The translations under genes were made by a program, and so were the position numbers. DNA of 64,000 bases from the NCBI GenBank assembly GCA_022478985.1, contig JAKSZP010014461.1:248001-312000 (forward strand), written 5' to 3'. A model generated the notes under the pieces. That model made no database searches and had not been told where the DNA came from. It saw only the letters and a program-made list of their open reading frames with translations. Positions 34,601 through 46,632 of the stretch are shown here, piece by piece. Every line of letters begins with the position of its first letter. The first letter of the stretch is position 1. The stretch comes from Massospora cicadina (lineage: Eukaryota > Entomophthoromycota > Entomophthoromycetes > Entomophthorales > Entomophthoraceae).

Positions 34601-35440
34601 CGCCCTGGATTTTCTTGGCACACGGGAGTCCATTGATGTGATGGGACCGTTGACAATGAGCACAGGGGGAGTCAAGTACATCATAGTTGCCATTGATCAT
34701 CTGACGAGATGGGTCAAGATGAAGGCCCTAACCATAGTAGACACTACCAGTAATGCGAGGTTCATCCTAGATCAAGTGGTATACTGGCATGGATGTCCAC
34801 AAGTACTGCTGAGTGATAATAGGACCAACTTCACATCTCATGTGATCCTGAGGTTAAATGAAATAATAGGGATCTGAGGAGTCATGTCAGTACCATACCA
34901 GCCGGAGATGAGTGGACTGGTAGAATGGGTCAATGGAACGCTGGCCATGACGCTGAGGAAGCTAGTCGCAGGGAGAACTTCCACGTGGGGAATGTACCTG
35001 AGTTCAGTGACATTCTCCTAAAACATTAGTCATCATACGGCAATGGGAAAGACGCCATTTGAATTATTATATGGAAGAAATGCCGCGTTGCCGCCAATTT
35101 TATATTCAGTGGTGGAACCTACATCAGGGATGAGTACCAAGCAATATCTGAACTGAATGACGAGTATCCTGATTGATATGCAATCACAAGCATATGATAC
35201 AACATTGAAGAAAAGGATATGAGCAAAATTGACAGATGACAAGAATTGACTGGTCTTAGAAGAATATTGAATAGGGGAATGAGTTTCCTATTGCGATATG
35301 CATGGTTTCAGATGAAGAAACAAATTAGATGCATTGTGGTCAGATCCATTCAAAGTAATCGCCAAGATGGCAACCAATGCTTACTCCATCAAGAATCTCT
35401 TGGATGGATGAGTTGTAAATTGAGTCCACGCTAAGTATCT
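31625..35440 (+). pseudogene. pol: G2 pol: protease, RT, RNase H, integrase
   Basis: Starts MNEEINISDLFLDDEQDQLY. The protease site near 32005-32060 reads IVNSGVPINIVS, so the catalytic Asp is now Asn. RT is at 32983-33500 with IVKKKDGSNRVVIDYQRL; the palm motif is YLDNINVF, again Asp to Asn at the second catalytic Asp. RNase H is at 33890-34176 (TERECLAVIYACKQFWVYVH). Integrase is at 34430-35250 (IDVMG, LSDNRTNF, and Glu in SGLVEWVNG). Frames are broken repeatedly. Compared with G1, different catalytic residues are lost, so the copies decayed independently. Confidence 0.87.
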
Positions 35441-35734
35441 AAAGTGTTGGTTTGATGAAAAAGATAAAAGAGTTTCCAAAGGACCAATGAACCATTAAGT
35501 TGGTCATGTCCTGATGTTTAGGTCAAGTCCGAAAAGTTGACCTCTGAACCATGGAAAACTGGTAGGTTTAAGTACCCAGGACCCAGTTTGGGGGAAAAAA
35601 TGGACCACTGAACCAAAACAAGGTTAAGTCCCATAGTAAAAAAGAAGAATAAAGATAAAAAATTGATAAAAGATATTGGAAAAAAATTATAAACACATAG
35701 ATAAAAAAGCTGATATATTTTTATAATTTTATTT

Positions 35735-36913
35735 TTATTGATTGTCCTTGGTATGGGGATGATTCCGCCTATATCACCTCTTGGGGGAGGGAGGATGGAT
35801 CGCGGTAGAAATTAAATAGCCCGTCAAAATTGATATGCAATCACATGCTAGAGAGGGCGAGACCTACACAAAAACATGTTCATTGAGTGGATGACAAGCC
35901 CTGAGAGAACGCGACTAGGGGAAGGGAAATTGTTATGTCAGAAGAAAACCAAGTGTGAAACCCCAGAGTGGGGAGGAAAACAGAAATATAGGAAGAGGCA
36001 ATCAGCAAATAACCCTGAGTATTCCCAATATGGCACTGGAGCCAGAAGATTAGTCCTGAGCGCCTGCTGATGGGCTTCATCAAGGACACCAGACATGTGG
36101 GATGGCAACAAAGAAGGGATGCTTGATGGGGAGTTGCTGAATCATGTCCCCTATTAACGCCATCAGCGGAAGACACCAATGGGAAGCTCTGGAGAAGAGA
36201 TAGTTGTGCAGAGAGCGGATCGCATCTTGCAAGCAGTGACTATGGGCTTCTTAAAGGCTAAAACTGAACAAACAGTGGAACCCAGGCGAGGCTGGAAGCT
36301 TCATGGACCAACTTCAAAGAACTTGGCCAGCAAAGCAAAGAGCATAAGTGGCAGTATCCCGATCCAGAAGGTTATCAAGATCAGAGGGATTCAGCACAAA
36401 AGTCAAAGCCTCGGTGACTTGGACCCAGAGTTCAGCGTAGGGGAACTCAAAGTGAACACTATTACTGATTGAGAGCTCAGAGATCAGAACAGTGAGTTTG
36501 TAAAATTGACTGAGTTAGAAGAGGAACTCAGGGAGCAGGTCTGACCCAGCCAGAAACAAACAATACAGAGCAACCAGCACAATCTCCAGAGCATCTATGA
36601 TGAAGTTTGGATCATCAGCAAAAGGAGCCAAATCCAGGAGAGTTTCAAAGTTCAACTGTGGAATTGACTGCAGAGGAACAGTCAGCTGAGAGTTGTTCGA
36701 AACAATGGCCAGCCTGGTTTCAGAGGGATTAGTTACTGTTTCCGGTAATTTGATAGAAGGACTAGCCGCTTGCACCAGACTAGGTGTATGAGTCCTGGAA
36801 GGACCATAAAAGAGGTTCCGTCGAGCATCCCAACTCATCTGCTGAAAGAGATGGAGGTCTGGATCAGACAAACTATTGAGGAGCTGCTGGTAGCGAGACT
36901 CAGAATTTGACAT
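35735..36913 (-). pseudogene. G2 antisense gene, about 390 codons, unknown function
   Basis: ATG 36913 on the minus strand (MSNSESRYQQLLNSLSDPDL), then open for 133 codons to 36515 (ending LPEFLF-stop). The same reading continues past the stop (EFPYAELWVQVTEALTFVLN, then HMSGVLDEAHQQALRTNLLA in shifted frames) to an AT-rich end near 35735. It aligns residue by residue with the G1 copy, and many differences are conservative or silent, as expected for coding sequence. A TATATAAG box lies 36 bp upstream of the ATG. No family is recognised. It is helix-rich in appearance with no signal peptide. Confidence 0.72.
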
Positions 36914-36941
36914 ATGAGCTGGACGAGAGGGGGATGTCAGA

Positions 36942-36949
36942 CTTATATA
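36942..36949 (-). promoter_or_regulatory. TATA box of the G2 antisense gene
   Basis: Minus-strand TATATAAG followed by GTCTGACATCCCCCTCTC, matching the arrangement in G1. It lies about 545 bp inside the inner edge of the 3' LTR. Confidence 0.6.
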
Positions 36950-37477
36950 GAAGTTGACATTATGCACTCTAAAATCCATTAAACTCCAATTTTGGGGAAT
37001 TAGTCTCAAAAATGATAAGATAAGCTCTCCAAGAAAAAAATTAAGAATGACTCATGCCAAGAGGTTATGAGCGAATCAACAAGGGCAAATAAGAAATAAG
37101 TATTCTTAATTAAGCTGCAAAACAAACATTGATGGCAAGAATCTCCTGTCTAGGATGAGGAGAGAATCAGGAAATCAAGGACGCCAGATCAAGAATCCTG
37201 AATATGACAATGAGTCATATACCTTGATGAGGGGAAAACTGGATTCCAGGACTAATATCATCATGAGTAAATTGATCAGCCCAGCATGACAGCAGGTCTT
37301 GGGGACCATGTTCTGAGAAGGTGGTAGTGAGGAGGAAGAGGAAGAACGCCATTTGCCAAAGGTCATCCCGAGCAGCATTGAGTATTGATGAGTGTACTCT
37401 GCATGAACCAATGAAGTCTTGACCAGGTGTCTGAAGCGGTGTTCTCATGCCCTGGTCCTTTTATCGCTAGAAATCTA

Positions 37478-37493
37478 GGCAAGAGGGGGGATG
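37478..37493 (+). other. G2 polypurine tract
   Basis: GGCAAGAGGGGGGATG immediately before the TG of the 3' LTR. G1 has the same tract with one G fewer. Confidence 0.75.
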
Positions 37494-38618
37494 TGTTGGG
37501 ATTTTTGCCCATATTACCAGCCTGCTAGATTACCTGGTGTCACTAGGGGAAAATTCCTAAAGCAAAGTGAATCAGAATTGGTTGGCCCGAATTTTGGAGG
37601 AACTATGTTTGGGGGATTTTGGGATATTCGCCTGTCATATCCATTGGGGATCAATCTGGATGAAAACCTAATATCTCATCGGGTGGAGCAGCCAACGAAA
37701 TAGGGGCATCTGGTAGTGATTAACTATCAGGTGTACTGATTGGGATTAGTTAGGTTTCATCAACAACTGATTGGGAATGAATAGTGAGTTTTTAGGCGAG
37801 TGATGCTGCCTGCAACTAGCAAATCAATCAGTTGGTGAGTGACCTTCCATAATGGGTAATAAGTCCCATTACCTAAGCAGGTCGCTAGTCAATTATGGTT
37901 GGCTTTCTTGGATCAAGAGGAAAACGTTAGGGACACGTTTTCCAACTCTTTCCGTTTGAGGTCTCAAGGATGTCCAATAATGGAATCCTAGCCAGGATGG
38001 GGAAGACCATTGTTGCCAAGATGAGGATGGGTGATTCAACAGCAATGGCTGCCATTTATTTAAGAAGTGTCAACTGAGGGTTAGATGGCCAAATCTCCTA
38101 AAAAATTCCCTAGGATCTACTTAATAAAAAACAGTAATTAGATAACTTGTACTATAAAGTTACTTTATCATTCTGGTGTATAGTTAGACTATCATCTTCT
38201 ATTGTGCTGTTCTATCTCAAGGATATTATTGCAGAGGGCAATAATTGGAAGACTCTCATAGAGAAGAGTAAAGATCCGAGTGGGGATCTAGAGATGAAGG
38301 AACCACAATCAGGGATAGCTGACAACTGTGTATTGAGCCAAGAGAGACTGTCACCGGGGTATCTTAGTAAAGATCAGGTGGAAAAGAGCATAGGGAATGA
38401 ATACTATGAGTACGACTTCAAGAGTATTTAATTGGAAATACTGGCTGAGAGTTGAGCCGAAATATAGTTAATCTCAACTTTGGATAATATTCTCCATACT
38501 ATTATTGATTAATAATACATTCTATACAACGTGACAAAGTGCACAAGGAAATCAAACCTGTGCAGTAAAAAGGTTACTGGGTTGCTTGCTGATAATCAAC
38601 CTAGAGTAAATTTTTACA
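37494..38618 (+). repeat. G2 3' LTR
   Basis: Partner of 29127-30258. It ends TTTTTACA at 38618 and is followed by the GGGGT target duplication and the rest of the interrupted B LTR. Confidence 0.92.
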
Positions 38619-38706
38619 GGGGTACAGCCGCCCTCTTCAAACCTTTTTATTTGGAAATGGGAAGATCACCTGATCCATGCACAGGGGACGTTCCCCTTGA
38701 CTTACA
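38619..38706 (-). repeat. Element B 3' LTR, inner part
   Basis: Continues the B LTR after G2 (TACAGCCGCCCTCTTCAAAC corresponds to TACAGCTGCCCTCTTCAGAC in the 5' LTR). On the plus strand it ends in CTTACA, next to the complement of the polypurine tract. Confidence 0.78.
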
Positions 38707-38719
38707 TTAACCTTTCCTT

Positions 38720-41700
38720 TTTAAAGGAAGGGCACCCCCACCAGGAAACTGCACAAGGGCTACATTTTTGTGAGCCTTGGGCAACTTGATCGCCATTAAA
38801 GTCACAACTTTTTTGGGGGGATGGGGAGCGTCAGGATGGTACTAATGAAGTTCCTCAACCAGTTCCATGCAGTTAGCACAATCATTCGCCTTAACATAAC
38901 TGTTCTCATAGGCCGGATAGCCTTTCCAGGCCATGAGATACTGAATAGTCTTCAAGATTTGCAGGATGCTAAGATGTTTTCCAACTCGTCCTCCTCTGCA
39001 TTCTCAATTAGAATTGGCTCATGGTCTGCGGGAACAGTCCACTTAAATGGGGACAACTGAGAAACGTGGAAGATGGGGTGCTATTTCCAATGAGTTGGTA
39101 GTTTCAACTGAAACGCCCCATTGCCCAAGTCTTCCCCCACCAAGTGAGGACCTGAATGCTTACTTGTGAACTTATGGGAGGGTACCTATATTCTCAAATA
39201 GTGCATATCAAGCATAACATAAGAACCCACCGTTATGTCATGACTAGGGGAGTCATTTATGATCCGCAAACTGCTTGTAGTCATCAATAGCTTTAGTGAG
39301 ATGCTCCTGCACTAAGGACTGAGTGGACCTGATATGCTCAGCATGATCTGCAGCAGCTGGGACCTTGGGATGCAAGCAGGGTCTGACCAAAAATGAGGGA
39401 TTATACCTGAGCGTCACTTCATAAGGAGAAAACTCCATAGAAGTGCGATTACCGTTGTTGTAAGAAAATTGAGCTAGGGGAAGGTCATTAGCCAAGGTGT
39501 CATGTGTGGCTGCAGCATAACAGCGCAGGTACTGTTCTAAGATTTGGTTAACTTGCTTGGTTTGTCCATCAGACTGGGGATGAAATGCCGTGGAGTGACA
39601 GGGGGAAATTTTTAAATAGATAAAAGTTCACTCCAGAACCGTGCAGTGAACTGTGAACCATGGTCACTAATGATCTCCTGCGGAAGACCAAACAATGAAA
39701 AGAAATGGCGCACAAAGAGGTGAGTGGTTTCTTCTGATGTAATTGCGGAAGCACAGGGTGTAAATAGGGAAAATTTGGTGAAGTGATCGACCACCACCAT
39801 CACCGCTGCAAACCCATTATAACAGGGAAGTTTGACAATAAAATCCAAAGACAACAATGTCGATGGACCCTCCGCCTATTGCAAAGGATGTAGGAGGCCC
39901 TTTATTCCTGAACGGTCTGACTTGGCTCATGCACAGGCAACACAATTGACGATACAGGCTGGAACTTCCTTAGTTAAACCCACCCAATTATAAGTCCGCT
40001 TGATCAATTTAATGCATTTCTTATTGTCCAGATGGCTGATCGTTGGAGGATTGTGATGCTCTCAAAACACCTCAGGTCTAAAGAGAGGAGGAACCCAAAT
40101 CTGCAACTTAAAATAGATGAGACCCTCCACCAGGGAATATAGGGAATGTTTTTGAGTTTAAAGGAGAAATTGCCTAACTAACTCAACTTCTTCAGGACAG
40201 GCCAGTTGGGCTGCTAAAACCTGTGGAATGAGAGAGGCATCAGGAGTAAAGGCGACTGACGAGACCATGGGAGGAACAATAGACAAGGTTTGAGTGGAGG
40301 GGATCATAATAACAAGATCCACTTCATATGGGTCTGAAAGACAGTGGGCCAGGTTGCAGCTAAGAAAATTGGGAAGCACGTTTAGCGCGCCTTTCACAAA
40401 TTCATATTTTAAATTGAAACTGCACAAGTCCCATCAGGTGAGAGCTTGCCAATGTTCTAATTTCTGGGGCTTGAGGAAATACAAAAGAGCTTGGTGATCT
40501 GTACGCACAGTTAATTAATGCTGGGCACCCTGTAACAGATACTGCCAATGAGTCAACGCCCATGCTACGGTTGCCAACTCCTTATCAATGATGGCCTGGG
40601 ATTTCTCAGCAGAGATTTTTTTGGGAAAAGTAGGCAACTGGATGTTCCAAGCCATTATGCTTCTGGAGCAGAACCGTTCCTACTGCCACAGATAAGTCAT
40701 TGCAAGCAACAATATATGGCTTGGTGGGATCTGCATGTTTTAAGATGGGGGGAGATAAAAACGCCTCTTTGCTTGACTTGAAAGCCTGCTGGAACTCAGG
40801 TATCCAACAAAAAGGCACATTCTTACCTGTAAGGGGGTGGAGTGGAGAAGCTAACTGGGATAGGGACAGGGAAACTTTCTTAAGGAAAATAATGGTACCC
40901 AAGAAACTCCATAATTATTTCTGGGTTGTTGGAGTTGGCCATTCACGGATGGCGTCCAACTTGTTGGGGGTAATCACATACCCATCTTTGAGGACCAGGT
41001 TCCTAAGAAAGGTGACTTCCTCCTTATAAAACTTGCATTTTAAGGCTTGACAAACAAGCCCGCCTTGTGCAAAGTAGCCACGACCGCTTTTAAGTCTTTA
41101 GCATGTTGTTCAGGAGTTGGGGAGTGAACCAAGATGTCGTCAATATAGGCAACCGCGCAAGTGAACTGCAGGTCACCCAGTACACTGTCAATCATCCTTT
41201 GAAACATAGCGGGCGCATTATTCAACCCAAAGGGCATTATGGAGAATTGAAAAATACCTCACTTCATTTGTATTGCAGTAATCCATTCTTGCCCTTCCAT
41301 CACCCAAATCTGGTTAAAAGCATTGACGAGATCCAGCTTGGAGAACACATGAGATTTAGCAATCTCTTAACTGATAGTCTGCTCTAGGGGCAGAGGGTAG
41401 GGATTGTGAACTGTAACTTTGTTTAAGTGTCCATAATCCATACAGGGACGGAGGAACTATTGGCCTTTTGGGCAAAAATGATGGGAGATGTTACTAGTGA
41501 TGTCTCTTTAAACAACCGCCCTTTGTTAAGCATATCGTCTAGCCAGGTGTTGAGCGCAGTCTCCTCCTCTGCTGTGTGGGGATACAACGGGAAGTTGATA
41601 TTCGCCAACTCCACCATCGTACAAAATCCACAGTTGAATCTAGTGTGAGGAGGCAGCTGATCCGCCTTTTTTTAGTACTAGATGGTCCAACTTGTCCGCC

Positions 41701-42210
41701 TTTTCAGAATCAAAAATGCATTGATAGTGCATTAATTCATTGGTAAAATCAGACGTAAGGCCCACAGGAGAAATGAGAGAGGTAATGGAGCTGCAACCTT
41801 GAGACTTTCTAAGGGTATCAACTAAATGAAATTCTCCCTCCATTTTAATCAATGAATGACAACATATTTAACTCCAGGTGGATTCTAACATGTTGTTGAC
41901 GCCACCATCTGACCCCCAAGATTACAGGAAACACTAAGTTTGGCATTGTGAAGAACTGATCGCAAAAGCTAAGCTAATGTAATGAGAAAGGTACTGGCCA
42001 ACGGACTATATATGATGTCTGGGAGGCTGAAGAAGCCACCATCACTGAAGGGCCTACGTCCAGGTCCAGCTCCAATTGTTGGGCTAACTCAAGCTCATAA
42101 ACTTAACTGCAGCTCCGGTACTTACCAAAGTCTCAAAGGAGATGTGGTGAGACCCAATACTAATCTCCATAGGTAATAAGAAATAGGCGAATTTTTGTTT
42201 ATTGGTAGAT
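38720..42210 (-). pseudogene. pol: Element B pol: protease, RT, RNase H, integrase, chromodomain
   Basis: The protease site near 42105-42135 reads LVSTGAAVKF, with catalytic Asp replaced by Ser. RT at 41040-41617 has MPFGLNNAPAMFQRMID and an intact catalytic AYIDDILVHS. RNase H at 40606-40902 has VACNDLSVAVGTVLLQKHNG, with Asp to Asn. Integrase at 39612-39857 and 39253-39495 contains DFIVKLPCYNGFAAVMVVVD and EIISDHGSQFTARFW. A chromodomain-like segment near 38860-39000 is frameshifted. The C-terminus KLPKAHKNVALVQFPGGG parallels element C. A 24-bp retroinsertion at 41671 disrupts the protease-RT linker. The chromodomain would direct integration to marked chromatin. Confidence 0.85.
41661..41704 (-). 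mobile_element. Micro-retroinsertion, type CCATCTAGTACT plus poly-A, in element B pol
   Basis: A perfect TCCGCCTTTT duplication (41661-41670 and 41695-41704) brackets a minus-strand insert reading CAAGTTGGACCATCTAGTAC followed by T and As. Removing the insert and one duplication restores a continuous pol reading that aligns with element C, which confirms that it is an insertion. Confidence 0.75.
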
Positions 42211-42447
42211 TTGGTCATTTCTGCTTCATATGAAGAAATGGCAAGTAAATCAGGGGAAAGGTTGGGGACCCTTTCAGGAGTAAAGTTGGGAAGAGCAAGG
42301 GCTTGGGAACCGGATTCTTCAATCTGGGCTTTTACTCATTCATTAATAGGTGAACCAGGATAACACAACTCCAACGCAGGGGTAGTGATGGGCTCTGAGG
42401 CCAGGACTAATACTGGTTCAATGGTAAGAACTGAATCCGTGACATTG

Positions 42448-43200
42448 TTAGATAGTACAAATATATAATTTCCCCCTTTGATAACGGGAAGCATGGCGAG
42501 GGAAGGCGTTGATAGTGGTCACAGCGTTACATATCTGATCCACTGTCCCTATAGGGGTGGACCAAACTTCTTGATGGGCAGAGGCAGAATCCAACCCTGA
42601 TCTAAAGATTTCTTGGAGCATATCATTAGAGAACTCAAGTGCGGGAGCCTGTTCATGGAAGGTTGAGATCAAATAAGCCAAGCTGGGGGCTTTGGCCATA
42701 GTAGAAAGCAATTGGAATAAACAGTCTGAACGTGACACAGGGGGTTTTAAAGCAGCCAATACTACTGCGATCAGTGAGGTGGAATCCCCACTTGTGAAGT
42801 AGAATGCAGAAGTCCTCATACCCACCGATGGGCATTCCCTTCTACCATGTCCAAAAGGGCGACCCCTTGTTGGGCATGGGTAGCACAGCGGCATTTTCAA
42901 GGGCAATAGCAGAATGTATTTGCACCTCAGCAAGGGCGTCAAGAACTTGATTGACAATATCTTGGGATGGAACACTCAAATTCCCTTCTTGTTTCTTAGG
43001 TTGGGGAGAAGTAGTAATCCATGGGGCTGTGCTGCCCTGAAGAAGTTTCTCCAAAGTATAGCAAATACTACTCTCAACATCGGCAAGTGACCAAACAAAC
43101 AACAGAAAGCAGACTATGACTGCACGTTCATTTTGGTAAAGGGTAACCACTGCGGCGCCCACCTAAAAGAGAAGTGTGGAACTGGCAGGAAACAATGGTT
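42448..43200 (-). pseudogene. Element B N-terminal (gag-position) region, broken
   Basis: Minus-strand frames at 42842-43162 and 42448-42975 lie between the 5' LTR and protease. The first begins with a hydrophobic stretch (VIVCFLLFVWSLADV), then Ser/Pro/Gln-rich sequence. No zinc knuckle or typical capsid motif is visible. The equivalent region of element C also begins hydrophobic, so this may be a shared, atypical Gag-position protein. Confidence 0.45.
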
Positions 43201-43208
43201 GGTCAATT
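43198..43208 (-). other. Element B primer-binding site (self-priming type)
   Basis: Just inside the 5' LTR the minus strand reads AATTGACCAAC. The 3' LTR of B contains ATTGGTCAATT (28356-28366, minus strand), complementary over 10 of 11 bases. This parallels the 11-base matches in C and D. Confidence 0.5.
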
Positions 43209-43209
43209 A

Positions 43210-44590
43210 TGCCATGAAAACGGCAGAAGAAGTTTAGACTGGCCTGCCAATTGGGATGCATGAGCACCCAAAAAGCAAGCCAGAATGCCAGTGGGATTTC
43301 CACTCGTACAACGTTGTATGGAGCCACAAATTGGGAGACAATGACTCATTGTTGTAGAACAAGCATGAAAAGAAAACTGAAAACGAACCAAATGGAAACA
43401 ACCCCATACACTGGGGGTCTCGCTGCAGGGGATTGTACCACTGAGTTGGCTTCTACAGGGTTGCTGGTAGGTGGGTTCAATACAATTGTAGAGACAAGGA
43501 GGCGGATCCTTTCTTGAAAATGGTAGATGTAAGGCCACAAGATCCCAGTATATTGATGGCGGTAGTTTCAATAATGGGGTTAAATTGCCAGAAATTTCTT
43601 GCACGTTATATCCAGTTGATGATGGTGGGAGTGATTGTAATCATCAAAACTGGTAATGCCCATCTGGTTTAGGGACCAATAGGCCACCAGGCTAATGCCA
43701 TCAAGACTTTGGCAAGAAGGATATAAATAAAATAGTAATTTATGGTTTTGGCAGGAATTTATTGGAAAGGAAAATAAAGGTAATTGATCAAACATTTCCT
43801 CGGTGTGATGCAACTGATTAAATAGTGTTCAATTGTGATGGGTCCAAGCAGGGATCAGGTCCCTCAAGTTTGACCTAACCCAGAAAATTTTTGGTGAAGG
43901 GGGCAGATAATCTCAATTAGAACTGACATTGAAGGATTTGGCAGAAACTGAGTCACTATTGGTTTGACTGCGAACGCCTGAACTGAGGCTCAACTGCACT
44001 TCCATTGGTTGGCATGATGGCATCTGGCCTGATGAGCAACAGGAATTCCCCAGGGCCACCCCAAATAGGGGCGGTCTTAATTGATTGGAAATGGGTTCAG
44101 GATGCCCAATCCACCTGTGCCCAGTCGCTGGGGCATCATTTGGTCAAATGAGTTACGTTGGCTGCAACTCCCAATTCATTATATAGGGGTTTTGAACTAT
44201 CTGCAATTGTTTCCAAAGATACTATATGTACATTGGGGATGATCCCTGATGATTTTGAGAGGTGGTTGGCATCATAATCATACTGCTGGCCAAGTTGAAA
44301 CTATCACAATTCTGGCCAATAATTTGATATTTTTCCCTTTTTGACTACATGTTTCCTGATCGTTGGGCTTTATTCCCATCAGTTTTGGACCTTTTGACAT
44401 TGATTAGGTAATCTCAGCACAGATTTCCTTAATTTGGTGGATAAGTTCGGCTGAGGTGAGTGAGGGTACGGGGAGGAATCTGAAGAGGGAGAGCTGTTAC
44501 CCAGCGTTTGTCTACCATGTGGGCGAGGTCACCCTGGGTGACAAGGTGTACAGCTGCCCTCTTCAGACCCTTTTTATTCGGGAATGGGAA
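43210..44590 (-). repeat. Element B 5' LTR, outer end truncated
   Basis: Matches the reassembled 3' LTR of B from its inner end to GGGAAGAT at 44590, where similarity stops and D LTR sequence begins. About 40 bp of the outer end is missing. It contains the uninterrupted version of the site where G2 entered the other LTR (AAGGTGTACAGC near 44543). Confidence 0.83.
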
Positions 44591-45046
44591 GATTTCCTGA
44601 GACCAACCTTCCTTGTTGGCCAACTTACTTAATAAAAACCCCATTAGGTTTACATTTTTTGTGCATGGTCCTTTGGGCGAACCTGTGCATGGACCTCCTC
44701 AAAAAAGGTCACCAACAACATAGGATACTTTATTTTAACAAAATTATCTACCATATCTGGTTCACCGCTGGGCCGCCCTGGTCACCTCCATATCGAAGCA
44801 CCCAAGCACCTAGACACCAATCTGCGCTTGGTATAGAATCCTCCTTTGGGTTAGCAAAGTTTTGTTATATAATTATTATCTAATTATATATCCTGTATTG
44901 TATAATATTTCTTTAAGTCCCCTCTACTCCAGCACCTTTTGAGGTGCCCTTTTCCCAATTTTACTAGCAACTAGTTCCATTGTGGTGTGGCTGTGCATCC
45001 CGCACCACCTCACTGGGAATGAGAGAGTTACAGAAACTCTTTGACA
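44591..45046 (+). repeat. Element D 5' LTR, 5'-truncated
   Basis: Matches 56217-56665 of the D 3' LTR but lacks the first 430 bp or so, so a deletion or recombination joined it directly to B. It ends CTCTTTGACA. It contains the self-primer match GTTGGCCAACT (44615-44625, one difference) and the in-LTR ATG at 44665. Confidence 0.82.
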
Positions 45047-46600
45047 TTAGTTGACCAACCATTTTATTATACTTGCATGAGAATTATCCGTGTAGGGATT
45101 TATTTGAGTGTGAACTGGGTGTGCAGGCCATTTGTCACAGTCTCAGTGTAGCTCACCACAGTTTTCCCATTTAACTTATTGTTAGTGAACCTTGGTGTTA
45201 TTCTTTCCATCGCCAACTGGGAAGTGCCCACCCTCTTTGCTTGTACTTGGTGGACTCAGACCTTTTGTGATCCTGTTGTCATGAATCCCTGACTTTTTAT
45301 CAAAATATATGCAGAAATAACAGGCGCTTTCTTTCCTATTACTGAAGCTTCTTTTAGTAATAAAAAATTGAATGGTTCCCGTCCACCCTCACGTGAGGTG
45401 GATTTGCTGTATCAGCTGTCTGTTTGTGCAACAACTGGGTTTTTGTGGTCTTCCGTGCACAGCCATTTTTGTGGAAATTAGCGGAGGGTTTAGAGCATTT
45501 TGTGGAGCAACGTCGCCCGGGCATGTTGTCCTTCCAAGCCTTCTACAAGTTCTTTGCTCTGCGTCAAGCTGGTCACCTGGTGAAACTATACTAAATGAAT
45601 TTTGTGACAGTGCCCATACCCTACTTTTTGTCAGACGTCATTAAGACGTCTTTTCTTTGTTCTACCTTGGACTCCCCCACAATAAACACCCTGGTATAGA
45701 AAGCTCCCCCTACCAACTTTGACCAGCTGATTAAGCTCTTTGAGATGATTTCTCTACCCCAACTGGAAAGGGGTCAGGTAATTTGGCCGTCATTTTTTCA
45801 CCTGGGGCCTATAAATATGGGTCCCAAAACCTTTCACGCGCTCTCTGAAAAAGGAGGAATCATATCCTTCCATTCCTTTTAGTTCTGCCAAACTCAAAGG
45901 CGAGCAGTGGTCTAGCCTAAGGTTTTATTAAATGTTTCAGTTAATTCTGCTGCAATGATGTCACTCACTTTAATTTATAAATACTGCGCCTGAGAGTATG
46001 TTTTCCCCTTGAACAAGGAAGAGCTTCCCACCAATCCTTTCCCAATTTTGGTGGAATTTGAGGGTTTGGATGAGTCTAGCTTAAAGTTAAAGTAAATGGT
46101 TCATCAATATAATATTTTCCTTTGAAATACCTTCCTATGATACTGGCTGAATAACTGGTGAAGGGCCTAGTTGTAATGACTTTGGATAATGATGAAACAC
46201 TGGCCATCGGATCAAGTATGGGGTCATCACTCCTGAAAATGCGTTTTATAACTTGAACAATGTAAATCCTAAAGAGCCAATTATCAGCTCTTGTGGCTCT
46301 GACGTGGACCCCATTTCTGAGTACCAAATTACACCAGAGAACCCGCACTTGGCCCTACCAAAATCTGAAGAGTCCAGGAGGTGAAGAAAGAGTTTTTTAT
46401 AAAATATGAAAGTGTTTTGTAACTGCAAAGAATGTGGTGGTATGTGTCATTAGTAGAGAGAGTGGCCCATTATCCCTCTCAATTTTATGATGCAAAGAAT
46501 TATCCTGGAGGCATGTCTAGCCTGATGATAATTTTCTTGGGGAGGTGTTGAATTTATTTGCTATTAATAAAGACCATTCTTAATAAATTTGTTGTCTGCT
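44665..46600 (+). pseudogene. Element D N-terminal (gag-position) region, decayed
   Basis: An open stretch begins at ATG 44665 inside the LTR (MVLWANLCMDLL, compare MVPWANMVVDLF in C). Similarity to the C reading frame continues through the LTR with conservative changes, interrupted by stops, and into the internal region near 45060-45290. After that D diverges from C and holds frames such as 45372-45644 with no recognised domain. No zinc knuckle is seen. Confidence 0.45.
45049..45059 (+). other. Element D primer-binding site (self-priming type)
   Basis: AGTTGACCAAC, 2 nt after the LTR end, is the exact complement of GTTGGTCAACT at 56240-56250 in the D 3' LTR. Eleven-base complementarity between PBS and transcript 5' end is the hallmark of Tf1-type self-priming. 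Confidence 0.6.
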
Positions 46601-46632
46601 ACCCTTTCTTAACCTTTAAAAAAGTGACACAA

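Larger units (their letters stand above)
29127..38618 (+). mobile_element. G2: Ty3/gypsy retrotransposon with an antisense gene
   Basis: A 9.49-kb sibling of G1 in the opposite orientation. The LTRs are about 1.13 kb (TGTTGGG to TTTTACA). The 5-bp target duplication is GAGGT (29122-29126) and GGGGT (38619-38623), with one difference. The other B LTR near 44540 shows the pre-insertion sequence. The order is 5' LTR, PBS, gag, pol, antisense gene on the minus strand, polypurine tract, 3' LTR. Confidence 0.93.
27783..44590 (-). mobile_element. Element B: chromovirus (Ty3/gypsy), carrying G2 in its 3' LTR
   Basis: Two direct repeats (27783-29126 continued at 38619-38706, and 43210-44590) enclose gag-like, protease, RT, RNase H, integrase and chromodomain remnants on the minus strand. 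Without G2 the element is about 7.3 kb. The left LTR ends next to the polypurine tract AAAAAGGAAAGG (minus strand). The right LTR is cut short at 44590, where element D begins. No target duplication can be scored because the right flank is lost. Confidence 0.85.
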
